Source of the DNA: Rhodopseudomonas pseudopalustris
Lineage (GTDB): Bacteria > Pseudomonadota > Alphaproteobacteria > Rhizobiales > Xanthobacteraceae
Direction: 5' to 3'
Length of the DNA stretch: 64,000 bases
Assembly: GCF_900110435.1 (NCBI RefSeq)
Contig: NZ_FODT01000003.1
Coordinates: 535,271 to 599,270 of the forward strand
The translations under genes were made by a program, and so were the position numbers. The notes under the pieces were generated by a model, which did not search any database, was not told the DNA's origin, and was given only the letters and a program-made list of their open reading frames with translations. Of this stretch, positions 33,807 through 41,109 are shown in pieces (the first letter of the stretch is position 1; the number at the start of each line of letters is the position of its first letter).

Positions 33807-34744
33807 CAGGACAATCTCCAGTTCAGAACCATTTTGAGGCAGGCGGGATCTTCGAACGCGATGCGGTAGGCGTCAGGCGCGGAAGCCGCTTCCTGATGGT
33901 GAGTAATCAATCCGTCCAGCGAGAGCTTGCCGGTGTCGATCAGCGCCTTGGTGGCGCCGATATCCGCCGGCTGCCATTCCGCCGCGATCCGGATCCGGGC
34001 TTCGCGCATGAAGGCCGGAGGGAACGCGAACGACAAAGGCTCGCTGTAGAAGCCAGCGAGCACGATCTCTCCGGTCGCCGCGATGCGACAGATCAAAGAA
34101 TCGAGCAATTTTGGATCGCCGCTGACATCGTAGATGCTCTTGTAGTCGCGGCGCTCGTCGGTCTCGGGATCGACCACGGCGTAGCCATCGGCCCCGCCGC
34201 TGCGGATCGGGTTCTTCTCCCACACCACCGGCGGCGGATTGCCGAGCGCGATCGAGATCCGCGCCAGCAGGCGTCCGAGCACGCCGTGACCGACGATGCA
34301 GTCCGGCGGCGCAGCATTGCGGGCGGCAATGGCGTGATAGGCAGTGGCGGCGAGCGCGATCAGGATGCCGCGCTCACCGAGCTGCTGATCGAGCGGCACC
34401 ACGCGCTTGGCCGGAACGACGAGACGCGACGCCGAGGCGCCGAACAGACCGCGGACTTCGCCGAAGCATTTCGCCCCGGGCACGAACACCATTTGGCCGG
34501 GCTTCAGATCGGTTGCCGATCCGGCCTCGACCACTTCGCCGACGGACTCATAGCCAGGCACAAGCGGGTACCCCATTCCGGGGAACGCCGGCATCCGGCC
34601 GGACCACAACAGCCGCTCGGTACCGGTGCTGACACCGCTCCATGCAACATCGACAACAACGTCGTCAGCAGTCGGCGGGGTGAGAGCCAGGCGACTGAGT
34701 TCGACGTGTTGCGGCTGCTTGAGGACGACCGCGATGGTATCCAT
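33806..34744 (-). CDS. bchC: Hydroxyethyl (bacterio)chlorophyllide a dehydrogenase
   Basis: BchC oxidizes the C3 hydroxyethyl group to acetyl, completing the change begun by BchF. The 312-residue protein is of the zinc-type alcohol dehydrogenase fold: [32 protein letters not shown] near 60-75, and a Rossmann segment [20 protein letters not shown]. It is the first gene of the bchCXYZ-puf unit. Two PpsR-type sites lie immediately upstream, within the end of crtF and the gap. Confidence 0.95.
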   Translation of the reverse strand: MDTIAVVLKQPQHVELSRLALTPPTADDVVVDVAWSGVSTGTERLLWSGRMPAFPGMGYPLVPGYESVGEVVEAGSATDLKPGQMVFVPGAKCFGEVRGLFGASASRLVVPAKRVVPLDQQLGERGILIALAATAYHAIAARNAAPPDCIVGHGVLGRLLARISIALGNPPPVVWEKNPIRSGGADGYAVVDPETDERRDYKSIYDVSGDPKLLDSLICRIAATGEIVLAGFYSEPLSFAFPPAFMREARIRIAAEWQPADIGATKALIDTGKLSLDGLITHHQEAASAPDAYRIAFEDPACLKMVLNWRLS

Positions 34745-34784
34745 CGCCTACTCCAAATTCGCGCGGCAGAGACCCGCCGCCGAG

Positions 34785-34802
34785 TGTCATGCTAAACTGA
34801 CG
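34785..34802. promoter_or_regulatory. PpsR-type site 1 of the bchC tandem pair
   Basis: TGTCATGCTAAACTGACG fits TGT-N12-ACA with one mismatch at the final base. It lies 41 bases upstream of the bchC ATG and eight bases from the second site, the spacing reported for cooperative CrtJ/PpsR binding at Rhodobacter bchC. Confidence 0.62.
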
Positions 34803-34810
34803 GACGACAG

Positions 34811-34828
34811 TGTCAAGCCAGATTAACA
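34811..34828. promoter_or_regulatory. PpsR-type site 2 of the bchC tandem pair
   Basis: TGTCAAGCCAGATTAACA is a perfect TGT-N12-ACA match overlapping the crtF stop codon. It starts exactly 26 bases from site 1, so two tetramers could bind the same DNA face. Confidence 0.75.
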
Positions 34829-35955
34829 CATTTGGAGCGCTTGATTGCGGTAATCACGGATGCCACCAGGGGCATCGGCACAGAATGGAGCTCGATCTGG
34901 GTGAATCCGGCTGTTTCCAGCAGGTCGCGCAGCCGCTCGAACGTCCTGGCTTTACCGGTTCCCATCGCCCTCAGATAAAAGGCGAAATAGGCATCCGAGA
35001 TCGATTCCGTGCCCGGCAGGCCGGCGATCGGCTCGGCGATCAGCAATTTCCCCTGATCCGGGAGGGCGTTATGGACGGCGTCCAGCAGCTCGGCCACGAC
35101 CTCGTCGTCGTGGTCGTGAATGACCCTCACCAGCGAAACGATGTCGGCGCCTTCGGGCAGCCGATCGGTGCGGAAGCTGCCGCCGACCGCGGTCGCCCGG
35201 TCCGCCAGTCCAGTGACCCGAAACCGCTCTGCCGCCTTCTCGGCGACCGCCGGTAAGTCGAACAGGATGCAGCGGAGCTCTGGATTCTGCGCGGCGACAG
35301 CCGACAAAAACGATCCGTCGCCGCCGCCGACGTCGAGCAGGCAGCGATACGCCCGGAAAGAGAAGGCATGTAGCACTTCGCGGGCAATCATCGGCTGCGA
35401 CGCCGCCATCAGCGCGGTGTAGGACGAGACCTGCTCCGATCCGAGGTCGGCCGGTCGCTCGCCGCGGACATAGGCCCAATACGCCGCGAGTTCGCCACCG
35501 CCGCGCGGCCCGCGCAGCAGGGCCAAAGGATCGGCGAGGTCGCGGTATAGCATCGCATGGTGCTCGACCAGCGCCAGCACGCCTTGATTGCCGCATAGCT
35601 CAGCGCCGAGCTGGCCGAGGCCGTAGCGGCCCTGGCTACGCGGCTGCACCAGCTTGAGCGCCGTCGCTCCGTCGAGCAGCATCTGCATCGATTCCCGCGG
35701 CAATGACAGTCGCGTGGCGAGCTCGTCGACGCTGGCAGGACGCTCCGCAAGCAAATCGAACAGCCGCAACTGCACGCAGGCCAGCAGGATTTGGGAATAG
35801 ACGAAGCCAGCGACGAGATCGAACATCGCGGCGGCGCGGCGCCGCGCGACACGCCGCGTCAATGGAAACACCGCGGCAAAGCGCTGAAAGCGCGGATTCG
35901 ACAGAATCGAATCGCGCCAACCGAGCAGCCGATCGCGCAGGCTCGAGGAAATCAT
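34813..35955 (-). CDS. crtF: Hydroxyneurosporene O-methyltransferase
   Basis: CrtF methylates the tertiary hydroxyl group made by CrtC, in the spirilloxanthin pathway. From the ATG at 35955 (a GTG five codons upstream is possible) it has 380 residues. An N-terminal dimerization/winged-helix region (RLFDLLAERPASVDELATRL) precedes the SAM-binding core CLLDVGGGDGSFLSAV and RVIHDHDDEVVAELLDAV. It lies between crtE and bchC on the minus strand. The bchC operators overlap its 3' end. Confidence 0.95.
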   Translation of the reverse strand: MISSSLRDRLLGWRDSILSNPRFQRFAAVFPLTRRVARRRAAAMFDLVAGFVYSQILLACVQLRLFDLLAERPASVDELATRLSLPRESMQMLLDGATALKLVQPRSQGRYGLGQLGAELCGNQGVLALVEHHAMLYRDLADPLALLRGPRGGGELAAYWAYVRGERPADLGSEQVSSYTALMAASQPMIAREVLHAFSFRAYRCLLDVGGGDGSFLSAVAAQNPELRCILFDLPAVAEKAAERFRVTGLADRATAVGGSFRTDRLPEGADIVSLVRVIHDHDDEVVAELLDAVHNALPDQGKLLIAEPIAGLPGTESISDAYFAFYLRAMGTGKARTFERLRDLLETAGFTQIELHSVPMPLVASVITAIKRSKCVNLA

Positions 35956-36008
35956 TGTCACTGCTACCACCGGCCGGCCTCGCAGGCCAAGCCGTGGCTG
36001 GGCTCCAG

Positions 36009-36037
36009 AAGCTTCGGTCTGATGAGATCCGAAGCTT
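36009..36037 (-). other. Hairpin between crtE and crtF
   Basis: AAGCTTCGG (36009-36017) and CCGAAGCTT (36029-36037) form a nine-base-pair stem with an 11-base loop. There is no U run on the minus strand, so it is more likely an mRNA processing or stability element than a full terminator. Confidence 0.5.
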
Positions 36038-36095
36038 TAGATTGTTGTTTGACGCGTCGCGTTCACGCGAATCGGCATGGCTCGCCAGCGCCGCA

Positions 36096-36962
36096 TCACG
36101 CCGCGGATTGCGCCAGCTTCGCCGGCACCAGGCGCGTGGCCTCCGACATGATCAGCGAGCGAAGTTCGTTGCCGTTGGCGCAGGGCGGCATCGCCTCGAT
36201 TGCGCCGCGGACCAGCGACTTCAGATAGAACACCGCGCCGTCAATGCCCATTTCGCGCACCGCGCTCGGGCGATCATGGGCGATATCCTGACCGACCGGC
36301 TTGCCGATTTCGTCCTCGTCAGCGGCGGCGTCGCGCAGATCGTCGGCGACCTGATAGGCTTCGCCGATCTTCTCGCCTACCAGCCGCCACGGCTCCGGAT
36401 CGGCGCCGGCCGAGGCCGCACCCGCCGCAGTCGCGGCGACGAACAACGCGCCGGTCTTGGAGCGGTGATAATGTGCGAGATTGATTTCGGATTCGCATTC
36501 CCACGCCTGACCGGCGACGATGCCGAGCGGCACGCCGACGGCGCCGCCGACGACCTGAGTGAGCTTCAGCAGCCGGTCCGGCGCGCAATTGACGCGGGCA
36601 ATGGTCTGGAACGCCAGCACGATCAGCGCGTCTCCCGTCAGCACAGCGAGCGGCTCGCCGAACGCCTTGTGCACCGAGGGACGGCCGCGGCGGATATCAG
36701 CGCCATCGAAGCAGGGCAGATCGTCGTGAACCAGCGAGGCGCAATGCATCAATTCAAGTGCCGCGCCGGCGGCTTCTGTTGCGGCGGGATTGTCCTCGCC
36801 GCAGGCCAAAGCCACGCTGTGGCAGAGCCGGGGCCGGACACGAGCGCCGCGCGGGAACACCGCACTGCGCATTGCAGCCGCCAAGCGAGGCGGGCATCCT
36901 GCCAGATCTGCCTGGCTGAGCGCTTCGGTAAGAGCACGCTCGATCCGATTGGTCACATCCAT
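36096..36962 (-). CDS. crtE: Geranylgeranyl diphosphate synthase
   Basis: CrtE makes the C20 precursor used for both phytoene and the bacteriochlorophyll tail. The ATG at 36962 follows GGGAG by six bases; an in-frame TTG 11 codons earlier is disfavoured. The 288 residues contain the first Asp-rich motif VHDDLPCFDGADIRRG and the second YQVADDLRDAAADEDEIGK. It heads the crtE-crtF-bchC-puf superoperon and faces crtD across a region with three phased PpsR-type sites. Confidence 0.95.
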   Translation of the reverse strand: MDVTNRIERALTEALSQADLAGCPPRLAAAMRSAVFPRGARVRPRLCHSVALACGEDNPAATEAAGAALELMHCASLVHDDLPCFDGADIRRGRPSVHKAFGEPLAVLTGDALIVLAFQTIARVNCAPDRLLKLTQVVGGAVGVPLGIVAGQAWECESEINLAHYHRSKTGALFVAATAAGAASAGADPEPWRLVGEKIGEAYQVADDLRDAAADEDEIGKPVGQDIAHDRPSAVREMGIDGAVFYLKSLVRGAIEAMPPCANGNELRSLIMSEATRLVPAKLAQSAA

Positions 36963-36989
36963 GGCAGACTCCCGCTCTGAGGCAGCAAG

Positions 36990-37007
36990 TGTCAATTTAA
37001 CTTGTCA
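36990..37007. promoter_or_regulatory. PpsR-type site 1 of the crtE/crtD array
   Basis: TGTCAATTTAACTTGTCA is a palindrome with one mismatch in the right half relative to TGTCAA-N6-TTGACA. It lies 27 bases upstream of crtE. Confidence 0.5.
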
Positions 37008-37015
37008 TGCGCAAC

Positions 37016-37033
37016 TGTAAGTTATTATGGACA
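37016..37033. promoter_or_regulatory. PpsR-type site 2 of the crtE/crtD array
   Basis: TGTAAGTTATTATGGACA is a perfect TGT-N12-ACA match, exactly 26 bases from the start of site 1. Confidence 0.7.
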
Positions 37034-37041
37034 CCTGTCAA

Positions 37042-37059
37042 TGACATGGCGCAATGACA
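37042..37059. promoter_or_regulatory. PpsR-type site 3 of the crtE/crtD array
   Basis: TGACATGGCGCAATGACA has one mismatch (TGA for TGT) but keeps the TCAT/ATGA symmetry. It is 26 bases from site 2, so all three sites share one helical register. Confidence 0.5.
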
Positions 37060-37083
37060 CTTAAGGCGGAGTCGAGAGCTGGA

Positions 37084-38658
37084 ATGAGAGATCAGACCGG
37101 AAAGAATCGCGTGGTGGTGATCGGCGCGGGCGTGGCCGGACTGACCTCCGCCCTCGCCTTGTCCGCCCGCGGTCTGGACGTGACCGTGGTCGAGCGCGCG
37201 GCTGCTCCCGGCGGCAAGATCCGCGAGGTCGGAATCGGCGCCTCGCGGATCGACAGCGGCCCGACCGTTTTCACCATGCGCTGGGTGTTTGAGGAGCTGT
37301 TCGCCTCTGCCGGGCTGGACTTCGCCGATCACGTCCGGCTACGCCCCCTCTCCGTGCTGGCACGCCACGCCTGGGATGCGACAACACGGCTCGATCTGTT
37401 CGCCGACGAGGCGCGTTCGACGGATGCGATCGGCGATTTCGCGGGAAGCGCCGAGGCCAAACGCTATCGGCAATTTTGCGCCGACAGCCGGCGAATCTAT
37501 CAGATCCTCGAACGGCCATTCTTGCGCGCCACCGCACCGAGCCTGTTCGGACTGGTCACCGGAAACGGGCTCGGCGGCCTGATCGAACTGCGCAAGATCC
37601 GTCCCTTCACCACGATGTGGAATGCGCTGGGTGATTACTTCCACGACCCGCGACTGCGCCAATTGTTTGGGCGGTATTCGACTTATTGTGGATCATCGCC
37701 GTTTCAGGCGCCGGCAACGCTGATGCTGGTCGCCCATGTCGAACAGCAGGGCGTCTGGATCATCGAAGGCGGCATGCACGCGCTGGCCCGCGCGCTCGCC
37801 GACTGCGCGACTTCGCTCGGCGCCACCATCCGCTACGAACAGGAAGTCCGTGAGATCATGGTGTCGGGCGGCCACGCCGCCGGCGTGATTCTCGCGAATG
37901 GCGAGCGGATCGAAGCGCAGTCGGTGATCGTCAACGCCGATGTCGGCGCGCTGCCCGGCGGCCTGTTCGGCGAATCGGTGCAACGCGCGGTCGCGCCGAT
38001 CGCTCCGAAGGTTCGGTCGCTGTCGGCGATGACGTGGAGCATGGTCGCGAAGACCGATGGGTTTCCGCTCAGCCGGCACACGGTGTTCTTCTCGCGCGAC
38101 TATGCGCGTGAGTTCACCGACATCTTCAAGCGCGGCGAAATGCCAAGCGAGCCGACCGTCTATGTCTGCGGCCAGGATCGCATCGACGACGAAGCAATGC
38201 TCGACCAGGGCGGCGAGGAAGAACTGCTGGTGCTGGTCAACGCGCCGCCGGTCGGCGATCGCAAATCATTCGACGAAACAGAGATCGCACGCTATGCAGA
38301 GCGGACCTTCGGCGTCTTGGAGCGCTGCGGGCTACGTATCCAACAGAAGCCCGGCAAAACCGAGGTGACGACGCCGGCGGATTTCAACCGCTTGTTTCCC
38401 GCGACCGGCGGCGCGCTTTACGGCCGCGCCTCCCATGGCTGGACCGCATCTTTCGAGCGCCCCGGTGCTCGCACCAAGATTCCGGGCCTGTATCTCGCGG
38501 GCGGCAGCACCCATCCCGGCCCCGGCGTGCCGATGGCCGGCCTCTCCGGCCGCGCCGCCGCGGCGAGCCTGATCGCCGATATCGAGACCGAGCTGCAGGG
38601 GCTGAAGCCGTTGCTGCGGCCGGTCGCCACCTCAACCGAAGCGAACAACCAAACGTAA
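37084..38658 (+). CDS. crtD: Methoxyneurosporene (C-3,4) desaturase
   Basis: CrtD introduces the 3,4 double bond into hydroxy- or methoxy-carotenoids. The ATG at 37084 gives 524 residues starting MRDQTGKNRVVVIGAGVAGL; an earlier in-frame ATG at 37054 overlaps operator 3 and lacks a ribosome site. The FAD motif VIGAGVAGLTSALALSARG and the C-terminal LYLAGGSTHPGPGVPMAG are those of CrtI-type desaturases. It resembles crtI (42156-43691) but is clearly distinct. crtC follows seven bases later. Confidence 0.93.
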   Translation: MRDQTGKNRVVVIGAGVAGLTSALALSARGLDVTVVERAAAPGGKIREVGIGASRIDSGPTVFTMRWVFEELFASAGLDFADHVRLRPLSVLARHAWDATTRLDLFADEARSTDAIGDFAGSAEAKRYRQFCADSRRIYQILERPFLRATAPSLFGLVTGNGLGGLIELRKIRPFTTMWNALGDYFHDPRLRQLFGRYSTYCGSSPFQAPATLMLVAHVEQQGVWIIEGGMHALARALADCATSLGATIRYEQEVREIMVSGGHAAGVILANGERIEAQSVIVNADVGALPGGLFGESVQRAVAPIAPKVRSLSAMTWSMVAKTDGFPLSRHTVFFSRDYAREFTDIFKRGEMPSEPTVYVCGQDRIDDEAMLDQGGEEELLVLVNAPPVGDRKSFDETEIARYAERTFGVLERCGLRIQQKPGKTEVTTPADFNRLFPATGGALYGRASHGWTASFERPGARTKIPGLYLAGGSTHPGPGVPMAGLSGRAAAASLIADIETELQGLKPLLRPVATSTEANNQT

Positions 38659-38664
38659 CAATCA

Positions 38665-39618
38665 ATGATTGCCTGGCCCAACGAGACCGACGAACGCCGC
38701 GCCGGATTCAACCTCGACGTCCCGCCCAACGGCTATGCCTGGTGGTATGTCGACGCGATCAGTGACGATGGCAGCGAAGGCCTCACCATCATCGCCTTCA
38801 TCGGCAGCGTATTTTCGCCCTACTACGCGTTCGCACGCCGCGGCGCTGCAGCCGACCCGCTCAATCATTGCGCGCTGAACGTCGGGCTGTATCACAGCGC
38901 CGGCAAGCGCTGGACGATGACGGAGCGCGCGCGCGGCCGCGTTGCCCGCAATCTCAGCTCCCTGCTGATCGGACCGAGCGACCTCGCCTGGGACGGCAAG
39001 GCGCTGACCATCAACATCAACGAAGTCTGCGCACCGATCCCGGGGCGCATCAGGGGACGCGTCCGGGTCATTCCGACGACCGTCACCAAACAGTGCTTCG
39101 TGCTCAACGAAGACGGCAATCATCGCTGGTGGCCGATCGCACCACGCTCGCGAATCGAAGTGACGCTGGACCAGCCGAAGCTGAACTGGCAGGGCGAAGC
39201 CTATATCGACACCAATGCCGGCGACGCGCCGATCGAGACCGGCTTCAGCCATTGGGAATGGGCGCGCGGCGCGCTCCGCGACAAAACCGCGATCCTCTAC
39301 GAAGCCGAGCGCCGCGACGGCAGCCGCCTCGATCTTGCGGTCACTTTCGACGCCCAGGGCAACATGGAACGCTTTGCTCAGCCGCCCCTCATGACGCTGC
39401 CGCGCTCAGGCTGGAAGGTCAGCCGCAGCGCGCGCAGCGAGCGCGACGCCAAAGTGCTGCGCACCCTCGAAGACACTCCGTTCTACGCCCGCTCGATGGT
39501 GGCGACGACGTTGCTCGGCGAACCGGTGACGCTGGTGCACGAGAGCCTCTCCCTCGACCGCTTCCGCATGCCGATCGTGCAGGCGATGCTGCCGTTCCGG
39601 ATGCCGCGGAGGAAGTAA
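38665..39618 (+). CDS. crtC: Acyclic carotenoid 1,2-hydratase
   Basis: CrtC adds water across the terminal double bond of neurosporene or lycopene, giving the hydroxyl group later methylated by CrtF. The 317-residue protein contains the family blocks GYAWWYVDAISDDGSEGLTI, FIGSVFSPYYAFARR and HCALNVGLYH. It starts six bases after crtD without an obvious ribosome site, so it is probably translated by coupling. No crtA gene follows, so ketocarotenoids of the spheroidenone type are not expected. Confidence 0.94.
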   Translation: MIAWPNETDERRAGFNLDVPPNGYAWWYVDAISDDGSEGLTIIAFIGSVFSPYYAFARRGAAADPLNHCALNVGLYHSAGKRWTMTERARGRVARNLSSLLIGPSDLAWDGKALTININEVCAPIPGRIRGRVRVIPTTVTKQCFVLNEDGNHRWWPIAPRSRIEVTLDQPKLNWQGEAYIDTNAGDAPIETGFSHWEWARGALRDKTAILYEAERRDGSRLDLAVTFDAQGNMERFAQPPLMTLPRSGWKVSRSARSERDAKVLRTLEDTPFYARSMVATTLLGEPVTLVHESLSLDRFRMPIVQAMLPFRMPRRK

Positions 39619-39643
39619 GGGCGGCCGCGGCCGCATCCTTGGA

Positions 39644-39665
39644 TGGCCGGGACAAAGCCCGGCCA
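39644..39665. repeat. REP-like palindrome after crtC
   Basis: TGGCCGGG (39644-39651) and CCCGGCCA (39658-39665) form an eight-base-pair stem with the loop ACAAAG. The motif resembles dispersed palindromic elements of Bradyrhizobiaceae and lies between convergent genes, where it may also end transcription of crtC. Confidence 0.6.
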
Positions 39666-39673
39666 AAGTGGCA

Positions 39674-39826
39674 TCAATTGCTTTTGGGGGGTGTTTCGCT
39701 CTTCGCCTTCTCCGCCTCGCGCTTTTTATCCAGCCTTTTGCCTTGCCATTCGAGGATGAGCCAGCTTGCGGCGAACATTCCGAGCATCAGGATCTCGAAA
39801 TAGTTGAACGCGCTGTCGCTGGTCAT
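39674..39826 (-). CDS. Microprotein B, single-span membrane protein
   Basis: A 50-residue protein starting MTSDSAFNYFEILMLGMFAA, with one membrane helix (about 10-27) followed by LEWQGKRLDKKREAEKAKSE, a highly charged cytoplasmic tail. It shares the segment ILE-x-QGKRLD with its upstream neighbour. Its ATG overlaps the neighbour's stop in an ATGA. The pair lies just after hemF on the same strand. I know of no function; a role in heme or bacteriochlorophyll enzyme anchoring is speculation. Confidence 0.72.
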   Translation of the reverse strand: MTSDSAFNYFEILMLGMFAASWLILEWQGKRLDKKREAEKAKSETPPKSN

Positions 39827-39957
39827 GGCGCGTCTTTCTTCTCCCGCTCGGCGCGGGCGCGGTCGAGGCGTTTGCCTTGATGCTCGAGGATGAACCAGCC
39901 GGCGATCAGGCAGAAGAACACGACGCCGAGTTCGATCAGCCCGTAATAGTTCTCCAT
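39823..39957 (-). CDS. Microprotein A, single-span membrane protein
   Basis: A 44-residue protein, too short for many gene finders, starting MENYYGLIELGVVFFCLIAG after a strong GGAGG six bases upstream. One membrane helix (about 8-25) is followed by LEHQGKRLDRARAEREKKDA. It is related to microprotein B and coupled to it by an ATGA overlap. It starts 21 bases after the hemF stop, so it is probably in the hemF transcript. The conserved QGKRLD segment at the membrane edge looks like a binding motif. Confidence 0.72.
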   Translation of the reverse strand: MENYYGLIELGVVFFCLIAGWFILEHQGKRLDRARAEREKKDAP

Positions 39958-39978
39958 CGTCCGCCTCCGTCGTGCGAC

Positions 39979-40887
39979 TCAGCTCCAACTGACCAGCGGC
40001 GGCATCGAACTCATGATGGTCTCGGTGTTGCCGCCGGTCTGCAGCCCGAACATCGTGCCGCGATCGTACAAGAGATTGAACTCGACATAGAGCCCGCGGC
40101 AGGCGAGCTGCTGGGCGCGCTCCTCGTCGGTCCACGATTCCTGCATCCGCTGGCGCACGATCTTCGGATAGACCGCGAGCAGCGCCAGCCCGACGTCGCG
40201 GGTGAAGGCAAAGTCGCGGTCGAAATCGCCGCTGTTGAGGTGATCGTAGAAGATGCCGCCGACGCCGCGCGCCGTGCCGCGATGCGGCAGAAAGAAGTAG
40301 GTGTCCGCCCAAGGTTTGAACTTGCCGTAGTAGCCCGGATCATGGGCGTCGCAAGCGCGCTTCATCGCGGCATGGAATGTCACAGCATCTTCGGCGTCCT
40401 GGCTGCGTTGCTCAGGCAGCATCGGCGTCAGATCCGCGCCGCCGCCGAACCAGCCCTGCGCGGTCGAGAGAAACCGCGTGTTCATGTGGACGGTCGGGAC
40501 CCGCGGACTGCGCGGATGCATGATCAGGCTGATACTCGTCGAGACGTAATCCAGGCTCTGGCCGTCGCCCGGCACAGTCTTCGCCATTTCAGGCGTGAGC
40601 CGGCCGTTGGCCGACGACGTGTGGATGCCGATCTTCTCGAACAGCCGGCCATTCGACAGAAATCCGCCAACACCGCCGCCGGCGCCAGTCTTCCGCTGCC
40701 ACGGTTTGTAGGTGAAGGTCGCGGGCGTGCCGGGGAACAGCTCGGCCGGCGCTTCGCGCTCCAGCGCCTCGACCTCCGCGCAGATCCTGTCGCGCAGGCT
40801 TTCGAACCAGGTGCGGGCCTGCGCCCGCTGGTGTTCGACGCGGCTCGTTGTCGCGGTGTCGAGTTCAGTGTCGATCGTCATGGCCAT
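39979..40887 (-). CDS. hemF: Oxygen-dependent coproporphyrinogen III oxidase
   Basis: HemF oxidatively decarboxylates coproporphyrinogen III to protoporphyrinogen IX using O2. I take ATG 40887 (MAMTIDTELD) for 302 residues; ATG 40881 is equally possible and longer starts add an unlikely basic leader. The signature KFKPWADTYFFLPHRGTARG with GVGGIFYDHL, and GGGADLTPMLPEQ, identify the family. It lies between crtC and crtB on the minus strand, flanked by REP-like palindromes. An O2-dependent enzyme inside a phototrophy cluster suits microaerobic pigment synthesis, like acsF. Confidence 0.94.
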   Translation of the reverse strand: MAMTIDTELDTATTSRVEHQRAQARTWFESLRDRICAEVEALEREAPAELFPGTPATFTYKPWQRKTGAGGGVGGFLSNGRLFEKIGIHTSSANGRLTPEMAKTVPGDGQSLDYVSTSISLIMHPRSPRVPTVHMNTRFLSTAQGWFGGGADLTPMLPEQRSQDAEDAVTFHAAMKRACDAHDPGYYGKFKPWADTYFFLPHRGTARGVGGIFYDHLNSGDFDRDFAFTRDVGLALLAVYPKIVRQRMQESWTDEERAQQLACRGLYVEFNLLYDRGTMFGLQTGGNTETIMSSMPPLVSWS

Positions 40888-41018
40888 GATCCGTTGCGCT
40901 TTCGACGCCATCGGTATCACGCAAGCTGACCGCCTTCGAGGATTTTTGCAAATCACTGGCAGTTGTCGGCGGCACACTTGAATTTAGGAGGGCAGCGTCA
41001 CCAACCCCATGGCATCAG

Positions 41019-41038
41019 GGCCGGGCTTGCCCCCGGCC
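41019..41038. repeat. REP-like palindrome 1 between hemF and crtB
   Basis: GGCCGGG (41019-41025) and CCCGGCC (41032-41038) form a seven-base-pair stem with a six-base loop. It is similar in sequence to the element after crtC. Confidence 0.55.
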
Positions 41039-41076
41039 AACTGCGAAAACAGGCACTCGACCGGCTGAAGGCGCGA

Positions 41077-41099
41077 ATGCCCGGGTCGAACCCGGGCAT
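41077..41099. repeat. REP-like palindrome 2 between hemF and crtB
   Basis: ATGCCCGGG (41077-41085) and CCCGGGCAT (41091-41099) form a nine-base-pair stem with a five-base loop, followed by ACGACG. It probably marks the 3' end of the crtIB message, 11 bases beyond the crtB stop. Confidence 0.6.
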
Positions 41100-41109
41100 G
41101 ACGACGCAA

